Below are positions 44,080 to 52,353 of a stretch of DNA of 64,000 nucleotides, in pieces. The stretch is taken from assembly GCF_902703175.1 (NCBI RefSeq), contig NZ_CACRYJ010000032.1, forward strand, positions 1 to 64,000, written 5' to 3'. The first letter of the stretch is position 1. Each line of letters begins with the position of its first letter. Source of the stretch: Occultella aeris (GTDB lineage Bacteria; Actinomycetota; Actinomycetes; Actinomycetales; Beutenbergiaceae). The notes beneath the pieces were generated by a model, which was not told the DNA's origin, did not search any database, and worked only from the letters and a program-made list of their open reading frames with translations. Made by a program: the position numbers and the translations under genes.

Positions 44080-45027
44080 TCAGGCGCTGCCCACGCCCTG
44101 CAGGTGCGTGGCATCCCCGTACAGACGCGTGAGGGTGGCGAACTCGTGCTCGTCGCAGAAGGACAGCGAGCCGTCGCCGAACCCCTTCGCGACCTCGAGC
44201 GCGTAGCGGGCCGCGAGGGCGATGTCGACCTCGTGGCTCGCCCCGGTCGCGGAGCCGGCCACCGCCGTCACCGCCGTCAGCGCGACACCCACCACCGGCA
44301 CCTGCGCGGCCACGGCCGGCTGCAGGATCGAGTTGATGTGGTAGAGCCCGTTGGCGTAGGGCGTGATGTCCTGGGTGGACAGCGGGAACACCTGGGCCGG
44401 CTCACCGCAGACGCTCTCGTACACGGAGACCAGGTCCGGGCTGACCGGCAGGATGTAGCCCTGCCGCACGGTGGGTGAGATCGCGATGCCGCGGTGGTTG
44501 ATGACGCGGTTGCCCTTCGTGGTGTCGATCGAGACGATCGCGTCCATCTCCGGCAGCACCTCGTTGTCGTTCATGGCGCCCATGTCCACGGGCGAGTCCA
44601 TGAACGGGACCGGCTCGTGCGGCCGGGTCGGCGCCCAGGCGCACACGTGGGTGCCGATGATGACGTCGCCGGGCAGCCGGTCGCCCCGGGCGTACATCTC
44701 GACCACCTTCGCCGCGGTGGCGAGGGCCGCCGTCGCCCCGTCTCCGTCGGAGACGTAGCCGATCCGCTCGGGGCGCGCACCGATCCCGCCGAGGCGCCCG
44801 ATCACACCGAGGGTGCGGGCGTCCCCGCCGGACGCGCGCCCCTCGGTGCCGGGCACGCGCACGGTCACGAAGTCGGTGTGGCCCTTGTCGCCCTGCACCC
44901 GGCTCACGTCGATGCCGATCGCCTCGACCGCGTCGCCGGCGAGGTCGCGCAGGTGCGCGGCGATCCGTTCGCCGTCGACGCGCGGGTCGTCGAGGAGGTC
45001 GAGGATGGTCAGGACGTGCTTGAGCAT
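44080..45027 (-). CDS. DUF1177 family protein
   Basis: This 315-residue protein matches DUF1177, which has no assigned function and is often found beside OPT transporters, AroM and peptidases. Recognisable segments are LTILDLLDDPRVDG, HTDFVTVRVPGTEG, IIGTHVCAWAPTRPHEPVPFMDSP, DAIVSIDTTKGNRVINHRGIAISP and a C-terminal SFCDEHEFATLTRLYG. Several conserved His, Asp and Cys residues suggest an enzyme, possibly a metallohydrolase; this is not proven. AGGAG precedes the ATG. A terminator separates it from the IclR operon, so it has its own promoter in the 165-base gap before peptidase E. Confidence 0.85.
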   Translation of the reverse strand: MLKHVLTILDLLDDPRVDGERIAAHLRDLAGDAVEAIGIDVSRVQGDKGHTDFVTVRVPGTEGRASGGDARTLGVIGRLGGIGARPERIGYVSDGDGATAALATAAKVVEMYARGDRLPGDVIIGTHVCAWAPTRPHEPVPFMDSPVDMGAMNDNEVLPEMDAIVSIDTTKGNRVINHRGIAISPTVRQGYILPVSPDLVSVYESVCGEPAQVFPLSTQDITPYANGLYHINSILQPAVAAQVPVVGVALTAVTAVAGSATGASHEVDIALAARYALEVAKGFGDGSLSFCDEHEFATLTRLYGDATHLQGVGSA

Positions 45028-45192
45028 GGGGGCTCCTGTTCATCGGTCAAGCGGTTGGCGGCACCGGGCGGTCGGCCCGGCGCGGCCTCAGACTAACCAC
45101 CCCGGCCGAGCGGGAGGTCTCGCGCCGGGTGCTGGGTGCCCGGCCGGAGGTGGCACGATGAACGGGCCCGACACCCCACCCGAGAGGCGACG

Positions 45193-45888
45193 ATGGAACT
45201 CCTGCTGCTGTCCAACTCCACGGCCCCGGGCCGGGGCTACCTCGAGCACGCGCGCGACGCGATCGCCGAGGCGTTCACGGGGGTCTCGCGCATCGGGTTC
45301 GTGCCGTTCGCGCTCGCCGACCACGACGCCTACACCGCGCAGGTCCGCCGTGGGCTGTCCTTCCTCGACGCCGAGGTGGTGGGCCTGCACGAACGCACGG
45401 GTGACCCGCTGGCCGGCCTCGACGCGGTGTTCGTCGGCGGTGGCAACTCCTTCCGGCTCGTGGACCAACTGCAGCGGCGCGGCCTCATCGAGTCGATCCG
45501 GGACGCCGTCGCGGGCGGGCTGCGCTACCTCGGTTCGAGCGCCGGCACGAACGTGGCGACGCCGAGCATCCGGACCACGAACGACATGCCGATCGTGGAG
45601 CCCGCCTCGTTCGCGGCGATCGGCCTGGTGCCTTTCCAGATCAATCCGCACTACCTCGACCCGGACCCGAGCTCGAGCCATCAGGGCGAGACCCGCGACG
45701 AGCGCCTGCAGCAGTACCTCGAGGAGAACGACGTCCCGGTGCTCGCGATGCGGGAGGGCACCTGGCTGCGCCGCAGCGGCGCCTCGCTCACCCTCGGCGG
45801 CGAAGCCACCGGCGCGCGGCTGTACCGCAAGGGCGAGCCGACGGCGGAGGTCACCACGGGCATGAACCTGAGCGACCTGCTGGGCTGA
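45193..45888 (+). CDS. pepE: Peptidase E (aspartyl dipeptidase, family S51)
   Basis: This 231-residue enzyme cleaves Asp-Xaa dipeptides. The nucleophile is Ser116 in YLGSSAGTNVAT (GxSAG context). The glycine-rich VFVGGGNSFRLVDQL precedes it and the QINPHYLDPD segment carries the histidine region. The ATG at 45193 is chosen because MELLLLSNST matches relatives. It is divergent from DUF1177 and supports the view that the 37.7-45.9 kb region handles peptides, including acidic ones that an Asp/Glu racemase could process further. Confidence 0.9.
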   Translation: MELLLLSNSTAPGRGYLEHARDAIAEAFTGVSRIGFVPFALADHDAYTAQVRRGLSFLDAEVVGLHERTGDPLAGLDAVFVGGGNSFRLVDQLQRRGLIESIRDAVAGGLRYLGSSAGTNVATPSIRTTNDMPIVEPASFAAIGLVPFQINPHYLDPDPSSSHQGETRDERLQQYLEENDVPVLAMREGTWLRRSGASLTLGGEATGARLYRKGEPTAEVTTGMNLSDLLG

Positions 45889-45901
45889 GTGGGGTCGCCC
45901 A

Positions 45902-45922
45902 CACCCCGAAGCAATCGGGGTG
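45902..45922. terminator. Hairpin between pepE and the XPB gene
   Basis: A perfect 8-bp stem (CACCCCGA at 45902-45909, TCGGGGTG at 45915-45922) has a five-base loop and starts 14 bases after the peptidase E stop. No T-run follows. Confidence 0.6.
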
Positions 45923-45943
45923 AAGGTGGTGGAGAATGGAAGG

Positions 45944-47599
45944 ATGCCTGATGGCCCCCTGATCGTTCAGTCCGACAAGTCCCTCCTCCTCGAGATCGAC
46001 CACGAGCTGGCCGGCCCGTGCCGCCGCGCCATCGCTCCGTTCGCGGAGCTCGAGCGCGCGCCCGAGCACATCCACACGTACCGGCTTACCCCGCTCGGGC
46101 TCTGGAACGCGCGCGCCGCCGGCCATGACGCCGAGCAGGTCATCAACACGCTGCTCGAGTACTCCCGCTACCCGGTGCCGCACAACCTGCTGGTCGACAT
46201 CGCCGAGACGATGTCCCGGTACGGGCGGCTCCAACTGACCACCCACCCCGCGCACGGGCTCGTGCTCACCGCCACCGACGTCCCCGTGCTGGAGGAGGTG
46301 CTGAAGTCCAAGCGCACCGCCGGCCTGGTCGGCGCCCGGTTGGACGCCAGCACCGTGGTGGTGCACCCGAGCGAGCGCGGCCACCTCAAGCAGGTCCTGG
46401 TCAAGCTCGGCTGGCCCGCCGAGGATCTGGCCGGCTACGTGGATGGCGAGGCCCACGAGATCGGCCTCGAGGAGAACGGGTGGGCCATGCGCACCTACCA
46501 GAGCGAGGCCGTCGAGAGCTTCTGGCACGGCGGCTCCGGTGTGGTGGTGCTGCCCTGCGGCGCCGGCAAGACGATCGTCGGCGCCGCGGCGATGGCGCAG
46601 TCCGGGACCACCACCCTGATCCTGGTCACGAACACCGTCAGCGCCCGCCAGTGGCGCGACGAACTGGTCAAGCGCACCACCCTCACCGAGGACGAGATCG
46701 GTGAGTACTCCGGCTCCCGCAAAGAGGTCAAGCCGGTCACGATCGCGACGTATCAGGTGCTGACCACACGCCGGAAGGGCGTGTACACGCACCTGGAACT
46801 GCTCGACGCGCGCGACTGGGGCCTGATCCTCTACGACGAGGTGCACCTCCTGCCGGCGCCGATCTTCCGGATGACGGCGGACCTGCAGGCACGCCGTCGG
46901 CTCGGCCTGACCGCCACCCTGGTGCGCGAGGACGGCCGCGAGGACGAGGTGTTCTCCCTGATCGGGCCGAAGCGTTATGACGCCCCGTGGAAGGACATCG
47001 AGGCGCAGGGCTACATCGCCCCGGCCGAGTGCGTCGAGGTCCGGCTCGACATGCCGCACCACGCCCGGATGGCGTACGCCGTCGCCGAGCCGGAGGACCG
47101 GTACCGGATGGCGGCGACGGCGAAGGGCAAGCTGGACGTGGTGCGTCAGCTGGTCGCCAAGCACGACGGCGAGCAGATCCTGATCATCGGCCAGTACCTC
47201 GACCAGCTCGAGGAGCTCGGCGAGACGGTCGGTGCCCCCGTCATCACCGGCGCCACCACCGTGCCGGAGCGGCAGCGTCTGTTCGCCGCTTTCCGCACCG
47301 GGGAGATCACCACGCTCGTGGTCAGCAAGGTCGCGAACTTCTCGATCGACCTACCCGAGGCCGCCGTGGCGATCCAGGTGTCCGGTTCGTTCGGCTCCCG
47401 CCAGGAGGAGGCCCAGCGCCTCGGCCGGGTGATGCGCCCCAAGGCCGACGGGCGCACCGCCCACTTCTACGCAGTCGTCACCCGGGACACGGTGGACCAG
47501 GACTTCGCCGCCCACCGGCAGCGGTTCCTGGCCGAGCAGGGGTACGCCTACTCGATCATCGACGCCGAGGACCTCGCGCCCGTCGAGGACGCCGGCTGA
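45944..47599 (+). CDS. DNA repair helicase, XPB family
   Basis: This 551-residue superfamily 2 helicase is the bacterial XPB type. An N-terminal helicase-associated/damage-recognition region covers residues 1-180. Then come the Q-motif-like MRTYQSEAVESF, Walker A CGAGKT (205-210), DEVH box (298-301), GLTATLVRED, and motif V/VI VSKVANFSIDLPEA and RQEEAQRLGRVMRP. Archaeal and bacterial XPB proteins unwind 3'-5' in DNA repair or transcription-linked processes. Its usual actinobacterial partner lies 15 kb upstream at 28741. The ATG has GGAG ten bases upstream. Confidence 0.92.
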   Translation: MPDGPLIVQSDKSLLLEIDHELAGPCRRAIAPFAELERAPEHIHTYRLTPLGLWNARAAGHDAEQVINTLLEYSRYPVPHNLLVDIAETMSRYGRLQLTTHPAHGLVLTATDVPVLEEVLKSKRTAGLVGARLDASTVVVHPSERGHLKQVLVKLGWPAEDLAGYVDGEAHEIGLEENGWAMRTYQSEAVESFWHGGSGVVVLPCGAGKTIVGAAAMAQSGTTTLILVTNTVSARQWRDELVKRTTLTEDEIGEYSGSRKEVKPVTIATYQVLTTRRKGVYTHLELLDARDWGLILYDEVHLLPAPIFRMTADLQARRRLGLTATLVREDGREDEVFSLIGPKRYDAPWKDIEAQGYIAPAECVEVRLDMPHHARMAYAVAEPEDRYRMAATAKGKLDVVRQLVAKHDGEQILIIGQYLDQLEELGETVGAPVITGATTVPERQRLFAAFRTGEITTLVVSKVANFSIDLPEAAVAIQVSGSFGSRQEEAQRLGRVMRPKADGRTAHFYAVVTRDTVDQDFAAHRQRFLAEQGYAYSIIDAEDLAPVEDAG

Positions 47600-47647
47600 C
47601 GCCGGGCGTCCGGGGGTCGACGGCGGCCCGTACGTCGCGCTCGACCC

Positions 47648-48100
47648 TCACCCGGCCTGGCTGGCGGCCTGGTTCGCGCGGGCGCGCATCAGGAAGGCGA
47701 TCCAGAGCAGGAAGACCGCGTCGGCGACCGGCACATCATCGGCGATGTCCAGGGTGGGCTTGATCGACCAGAACCCGCCGACGCCGCTGCTGCCGACCCA
47801 CTGACCGTCCCGCGTGACCACGTAGGAGCGTCGGAACGCACCCTCCGGTGCGATCTCGTACCGGGTCGTCGGGCCGATGGCGATCACCCAGTTCTGACGC
47901 CAGAAACTCGGCCGGACTGCGCGACATCGCGCCGCCGGTTCGCCCACGATGGTGCCGACGCGCTCGGAGCCGTCCTTGCCGTACTCCCAGGGCACGCCCT
48001 CGATGACGACCCGTGCCCGTTCGGACCAGAACGACCGGTCCACGTCGGCCACGATCCGCTGATCCAGGAGGACATGGTCGTTGTCCCAGATGGCCTGCAT
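47648..48100 (-). CDS. Hypothetical protein, LURP/tubby-like pattern
   Basis: This 150-residue soluble protein starts at an ATG preceded by AGGGTGG. Its sequence is beta-rich with alternating aromatic/Gly patterns (VVIEGVPWEYGKDGSERVGTI, TRYEIAPEGAFRRSYVVTRDGQWVG). This loosely recalls LURP-one/tubby-like or scramblase-like beta-barrel domains; similarity is weak. A helical end (VPVADAVFLLWIAFLMRARANQ) could be amphipathic or membrane-associated. I do not assign a function. Confidence 0.6.
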   Translation of the reverse strand: MQAIWDNDHVLLDQRIVADVDRSFWSERARVVIEGVPWEYGKDGSERVGTIVGEPAARCRAVRPSFWRQNWVIAIGPTTRYEIAPEGAFRRSYVVTRDGQWVGSSGVGGFWSIKPTLDIADDVPVADAVFLLWIAFLMRARANQAASQAG

Positions 48101-48252
48101 CGATCCACCCTGACATGCCGGGCCTGGCTATCCAACCCCTGCTCGTGACCTCCAGGTGCACATCGATTTCCCCGGAGGTCGCCGGCAGTCGCGGACGACC
48201 GCCCCTACTGGGGCACCCTGGGCATCCCGGGGTGCACCTCAGGGTCAGATCG

Positions 48253-48264
48253 GGGGATATCCCC
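48253..48264. promoter_or_regulatory. Perfect 12-bp palindrome upstream of the GIN lipoprotein gene
   Basis: GGGGATATCCCC is a perfect palindrome 76 bases before the lipoprotein start, in the divergent gap 48101-48339. It is a candidate operator for an unknown dimeric regulator. Confidence 0.35.
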
Positions 48265-48297
48265 ATGACGCCCGCGAGCCCCGGCTGAGAGGGTGGT

Positions 48298-48324
48298 GGT
48301 GGCCCGCTGGAGGGGCGGGCCACC
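48298..48324 (+). promoter_or_regulatory. Leader hairpin just before the lipoprotein ribosome site
   Basis: GGTGGCCCGC (48298-48307) pairs perfectly with GCGGGCCACC (48315-48324) over a seven-base loop and ends six bases before the GGAGGA Shine-Dalgarno. It may stabilise the message or control translation. Confidence 0.45.
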
Positions 48325-48339
48325 AACTTCGGAGGAACC

Positions 48340-49056
48340 ATGCACCGCTCGCGCGTCGCCGCCGTCACCGCCATCGCCGGCCTGTCCCTGGTGCTCGTCG
48401 GGTGCGGCTCCGGCTCCGGCCCCCGCGTCACCGAGGAACGCGACGACATCGACGCCGACGTCCACGCCATCGAGCTCGAGGGCAGCGGAGACCTGTTCCT
48501 GGAGGTCGGCGACACCCCGGAACTGCTGGTCACCGCACGCGAGAGCGTGCTGGAGGACGTCAGCACCGAGAACTCCGGCGGCGTGCTCGTCCTGAACGTC
48601 GACGGCGGCTTCCGGCTCTTCGGCGGCATCGGAACGGTGGACTACGAGGTGACCCTGCCCGCGGTCGAGGCGCTGAGCATCTCCGGCGCCGGGTCGATCG
48701 ACGGCGAGGTCGCCCCGGGCGAGTCCCTGACCCTGGACATCCGTGGCGCGGGCGACGTCCGGATCGAGGGCGTGGACGTCCAGGACCTGACCGTCACCGT
48801 CTCCGGAGCGGGCAGCGTGGAGCTCGTGGGCACCGCGGTGAACCAGAGCGTGACGATCGACGGTGCCGGCGACTACCTGGCCGGCGACCTGGAGTCCGAG
48901 CATGCGGTCGCGACGGTCTCGGGTGCCGGCAGCATGGACGTCTGGGTGACCGGCACCCTGGACGCCACGGTGTCCGGCGCGGGGGACATCACCCACACCG
49001 GCGGGGCCGAGGTGACCGAGGAGATCAACGGCGCCGGCTCGATCTCGGGCGACTGA
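48340..49056 (+). CDS. GIN-domain (DUF2807) lipoprotein
   Basis: This 238-residue lipoprotein has a signal peptide ending in lipobox LVLVGC (Cys22). The mature part is a GIN/DUF2807 domain, a right-handed beta-helix-like fold built of short repeats with recurring SGAGS/SGAGD turns (for example ISGAGSIDGEV, VSGAGSVELVG, VSGAGSMDVWV, INGAGSISGD). Such proteins are envelope-located and thought to bind or sense; none has a defined reaction. GGAGGAACC before the ATG is a strong ribosome site beneath a leader hairpin. Confidence 0.88.
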   Translation: MHRSRVAAVTAIAGLSLVLVGCGSGSGPRVTEERDDIDADVHAIELEGSGDLFLEVGDTPELLVTARESVLEDVSTENSGGVLVLNVDGGFRLFGGIGTVDYEVTLPAVEALSISGAGSIDGEVAPGESLTLDIRGAGDVRIEGVDVQDLTVTVSGAGSVELVGTAVNQSVTIDGAGDYLAGDLESEHAVATVSGAGSMDVWVTGTLDATVSGAGDITHTGGAEVTEEINGAGSISGD

Positions 49057-49259
49057 GCCGCACCACGACGCCTCGGCCACCCACCGCCCGGTCCCACCCG
49101 GGAAAGGCCCGCACGCCGCGACTCAGAACCTGCCGCCCGAAATACACCCGCGTACCCACCTTCTTCAGGCGTCCGGTACTGCGTCACGGAGCCACGAGCG
49201 GGCACGCACGCAGCACGGGGCGGAACGTGCGTCGTCGGACCGGCCGGGTCTGCCGCGAG

Positions 49260-49967
49260 TCAGCCGACCCGGTCGTGGACCGCGAGCACCTGGGCCACGA
49301 AGCCCTCGGCGATCTCGCGGGTCAGGGTCGCCAGTGCGTCCTCGGCGGCGGCCAGGTCGGCGGTGAGCGTGTCGGCGTCCACGTCCTGGTGCGTGGCCGC
49401 CCAGCGCTGCATGAGCTCCGGGCCCGCCTCGGGGTGGAACTGCACGCCGAGGCCACTGCCGAGCCGGAACGCCTGGAACGGGTACTGGTTCGAGCTGGCG
49501 AGCCAGACGGCGCCCTCGGGCAGGGTCGTGATCGCGTCGGCGTGCATCGACGGCGCCGACACGGTGCGGCCGAGGGCGGTGACCACCCCGCGCAGGACCG
49601 GGTCCTCGGCGGCGTCGGGGCGCAGCCGGAGCTGGATGACCCCACGCTCGGGGCCGATCGGGGCGTCCACGCTCACCTGGCCGCCTCCGGCGGCAGCGAG
49701 CACCTGGGCGCCGAGGCAGATGGCGAGCACCGGCACGTCGTGCTCGATCGCGGCCAGCATGAGGTCACCCTCAGCGGCCAGCCACGGTGCCACCTCGGTG
49801 TCGTAGGCGTTGTTGGTGCCGCCGAGCACGATGAGTCCGTCGAGCTCGGCGGCTGACGGGAGTGCGTCACCGCGGTCCGGTCGGACGATCCGGACCGCGA
49901 CGTCGGCGAGCCAGGGCTCGAGCCGGTCGAGGGGTACCGCGTCCTCGTGCTGGATTACGGTCAGCAC
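49260..49967 (-). CDS. Class I glutamine amidotransferase-like protein
   Basis: This 235-residue stand-alone class I GATase has nucleophile Cys84 in LAICLGAQVLA and the His178/Glu180 pair in GVQFHPEAG. It resembles GMP-synthase-type amidotransferase domains without a synthetase, often annotated as type 1 glutamine amidotransferase. It may hydrolyse glutamine or a gamma-glutamyl compound. The GTG start has GAGGG upstream. The 203-base gap to the convergent GIN gene holds a weak ACGCACG/CGTGCGT stem and nothing else I can identify. Confidence 0.87.
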   Translation of the reverse strand: MLTVIQHEDAVPLDRLEPWLADVAVRIVRPDRGDALPSAAELDGLIVLGGTNNAYDTEVAPWLAAEGDLMLAAIEHDVPVLAICLGAQVLAAAGGGQVSVDAPIGPERGVIQLRLRPDAAEDPVLRGVVTALGRTVSAPSMHADAITTLPEGAVWLASSNQYPFQAFRLGSGLGVQFHPEAGPELMQRWAATHQDVDADTLTADLAAAEDALATLTREIAEGFVAQVLAVHDRVG

Positions 49968-50130
49968 GGGCGCGCCCTCGTGGGCGGTGTGCTCGGTGGA
50001 GTGCGAACTGTTCGGTCACTCGATCGAAGGTACCCCAGAATTCTGGGTGATCGCTGGGAGCCCCCGCGGGTGGTCAGGACTGCCCGTCAACCTCGTTGCG
50101 CGAGCCGGTAGGAGAGGAGAGGATCAACGG

Positions 50131-52260
50131 GTGACCCGAATCGCCCAGCCGTTGCGCCTGTTCCTCGGCCTGTGCCTAGCGCTGTTCGCCGGCGCAGCGC
50201 TGGCCGGCCCCGCTCTAGCCGAAGCCCCGTTCCGTGTGGAAGGTCACGTGGAGGACCGCACCACCGAGCAGGTGGCCGCCGGGGACGAGGCCGAGATCGA
50301 GGCGGCCGCGGCGCGACTCGCGGAAGGATCCGACCTCGACCTGTTCACGGTCTACGTCGACTCCTTCGACGGCGTGGACGGCCAGGTGTGGGCGGACGAG
50401 ACCGCCACGATGTCCGGCCTCGGCCAGAACGACATCCTGCTCGCGATCGCCGTGGTGGACCGCGAGTACGCGATCTCGATCGGCGCAGACCTCCCGCTCT
50501 CGGACTCCCAGCTGGCGACCGTCGCAGCGGACATCGAGGACGACCTGCGCGTGGACGACTGGAGCGCGGCCGCGATCACTGCGGCGGACGGCTACCTCGA
50601 CCAGGTGAACGGCGGCAGCGGCAGCGCCGTGGTGCCGGTGCTGATCGGTGCCGGGGTGGTCGGTGGCGGCGCGTTCCTGCTGGTGCGCTCCAGCAACAAG
50701 CGCAAGCGGCAGCAGCAGGCGGCGCAGCAGCGCCCAGGCGTGCCGGGTGGCCCCGGCGGGCCGAACGCTCCGGCGCCCGCGAACTCGATCGAGGCGGTGC
50801 TGGCCTCGCTGTCCACTGAGGACCTGGCCACGCGCGCCGGGTCGGCCCTCGTCGGCCTTGACGACGACGTCCGCAGCTCCGAGCAGGAGCTCGGCTTCGC
50901 TCAGGCCCAGTTCGGGCTGCAGTCCACCCAGAACTTCAAGGCCGTCGTCGAGGGCGTCAAGGGCCAGCTCGCCCAGGCGTTCGCACTGCAGCAGCGTCTC
51001 GACGACGCGACGCCGGAGTCCGAGCCGGAGCGCCGCCAGATCCTGACCCAGATCGTGCTGCTCTGCGACCAGGGCGACAAGGCCCTGGACGCCCAGGCGG
51101 AATCGTTCGCGCAGCTGCGCAAGCTGCAGGACAACGCACCGCAGCTCCTGGACGAGATCAACACCCGTGCCGGTGAGATCGAGGCCAGGATCCCCGCCGC
51201 CCAGGCCACGCTGACCCAGCTGCGGGCCACCTATCCCGAGACCGCTCTCGTCTCCGTCGCCCAAGCCCCCGACCAGGCCGCGCAGCTCCTGGACGCGGCT
51301 CGGGACGCCGTCGCCCAGGGCCGCGAACGTGTGACCGGCAACGACCGCGGCACCGCCGTCGCCTTCGCGCACACGGCTGAGGATGCGCTGGCCCAGGCTG
51401 TGACGCTGCTCGACTCGGTCACGAACGCCCACGACAACCTCAGCCAGGCGGTCCAGCGACTGGACGCCTCGATCGCCTCGATCACTGCCGACGTGGCCGA
51501 CGCGCAGCGGCTGGCCCCGCAGGACCCGCAGGTCGGCCCGGCCGCCGAGCGGGCCCGCACCGCGATCGAGGCCGCCACCGCGGCGCGCCAGAAGAACGGA
51601 GACCCGCTCGCCGCGCTCACCGAGATCGTGGCCGCGGAGCAGGCCCTCGACGCCGTCCTCGCCGGGCACCGGGAGGCGACCGAGGTCCGCCAGCGCGCCG
51701 TGAGCCAGCTCGAGAACGGGCTCTCCCGCACCGACGCACTGATCCGCTCGACGAACACCTACATCGAGACCCACCGGGGCGCCGTCGGGGCGAACGCGCG
51801 GACCCGGCTCGCCTCCGCGATCGAGTCCCTGCAGCAGGCCCGTGCGATGTCCGAGTCCGACCCGGTGCAGGCGCTGCGCCTGACCACCGCCGCGTGGCAC
51901 TCGGCGAAGGCCGCGCAGGACCTCGCTGCCTCGGACGTGTCCAACTGGGAGCGCAGCCGGAGCCCGTACTCCGGCGGCGGCGGGTACTCCTCGCAGCGCG
52001 GCGTCGACCCGGGCTCGCTGATCCTCGGCGGAATCCTCGGGAACATGTTCGGCGGCAACAGCGGCGGCTACCGCGGTGGTTACGGCGGCCGGGGCGGCTC
52101 CTCGTGGGGCAGTTCCTGGGGCAGCGGCTCCTCATGGGGCGGCGGCAGCTCGCGGAGCAGTTCCCGCAGCCGCTCCAGCAGTTCCCGGTCCAGCGGTTCC
52201 CGGCGCTCCGGCGGCCGCTCCGGCGGCGGCCGGCGTTCCGGCGGGGGCGGGCGCTTCTGA
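50131..52260 (+). CDS. TPM-domain membrane protein with long coiled region
   Basis: This 709-residue protein has a cleavable signal peptide (RLFLGLCLALFAGAALAGPALA) and a TPM domain (about 40-165: FRVEGHVEDRTTEQVAAGDEAEIEAAAARLAEGSDLDLF, GQNDILLAIAVVDREYAISIG). One membrane helix follows (VVPVLIGAGVVGGGAFLLV), then a long Ala/Gln-rich helical region of about 400 residues. A Gly/Ser/Arg-rich tail closes it (GGYRGGYGGRGG and SRSSSSRSSGSRRSGG types). TPM proteins act in envelope maintenance. It is followed by pspA, so a membrane-stress role is likely. The GTG follows GGAGAGGAGAGG. Confidence 0.85.
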   Translation: MTRIAQPLRLFLGLCLALFAGAALAGPALAEAPFRVEGHVEDRTTEQVAAGDEAEIEAAAARLAEGSDLDLFTVYVDSFDGVDGQVWADETATMSGLGQNDILLAIAVVDREYAISIGADLPLSDSQLATVAADIEDDLRVDDWSAAAITAADGYLDQVNGGSGSAVVPVLIGAGVVGGGAFLLVRSSNKRKRQQQAAQQRPGVPGGPGGPNAPAPANSIEAVLASLSTEDLATRAGSALVGLDDDVRSSEQELGFAQAQFGLQSTQNFKAVVEGVKGQLAQAFALQQRLDDATPESEPERRQILTQIVLLCDQGDKALDAQAESFAQLRKLQDNAPQLLDEINTRAGEIEARIPAAQATLTQLRATYPETALVSVAQAPDQAAQLLDAARDAVAQGRERVTGNDRGTAVAFAHTAEDALAQAVTLLDSVTNAHDNLSQAVQRLDASIASITADVADAQRLAPQDPQVGPAAERARTAIEAATAARQKNGDPLAALTEIVAAEQALDAVLAGHREATEVRQRAVSQLENGLSRTDALIRSTNTYIETHRGAVGANARTRLASAIESLQQARAMSESDPVQALRLTTAAWHSAKAAQDLAASDVSNWERSRSPYSGGGGYSSQRGVDPGSLILGGILGNMFGGNSGGYRGGYGGRGGSSWGSSWGSGSSWGGGSSRSSSRSRSSSSRSSGSRRSGGRSGGGRRSGGGGRF

Positions 52261-52353
52261 GGCACCACGATCAACCCCTGACCAACGGCAGCACGACCCG
52301 TAGATTTGCCCGTAACACCCACCACGTCTTCGCAGACGATGAAAGGAAACACA

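Noticed and set aside
47824-47842. Third full REP-like copy (CGTCGGAA motif)
   Set aside because: It is within a coding frame and lacks the inverted partner arm.
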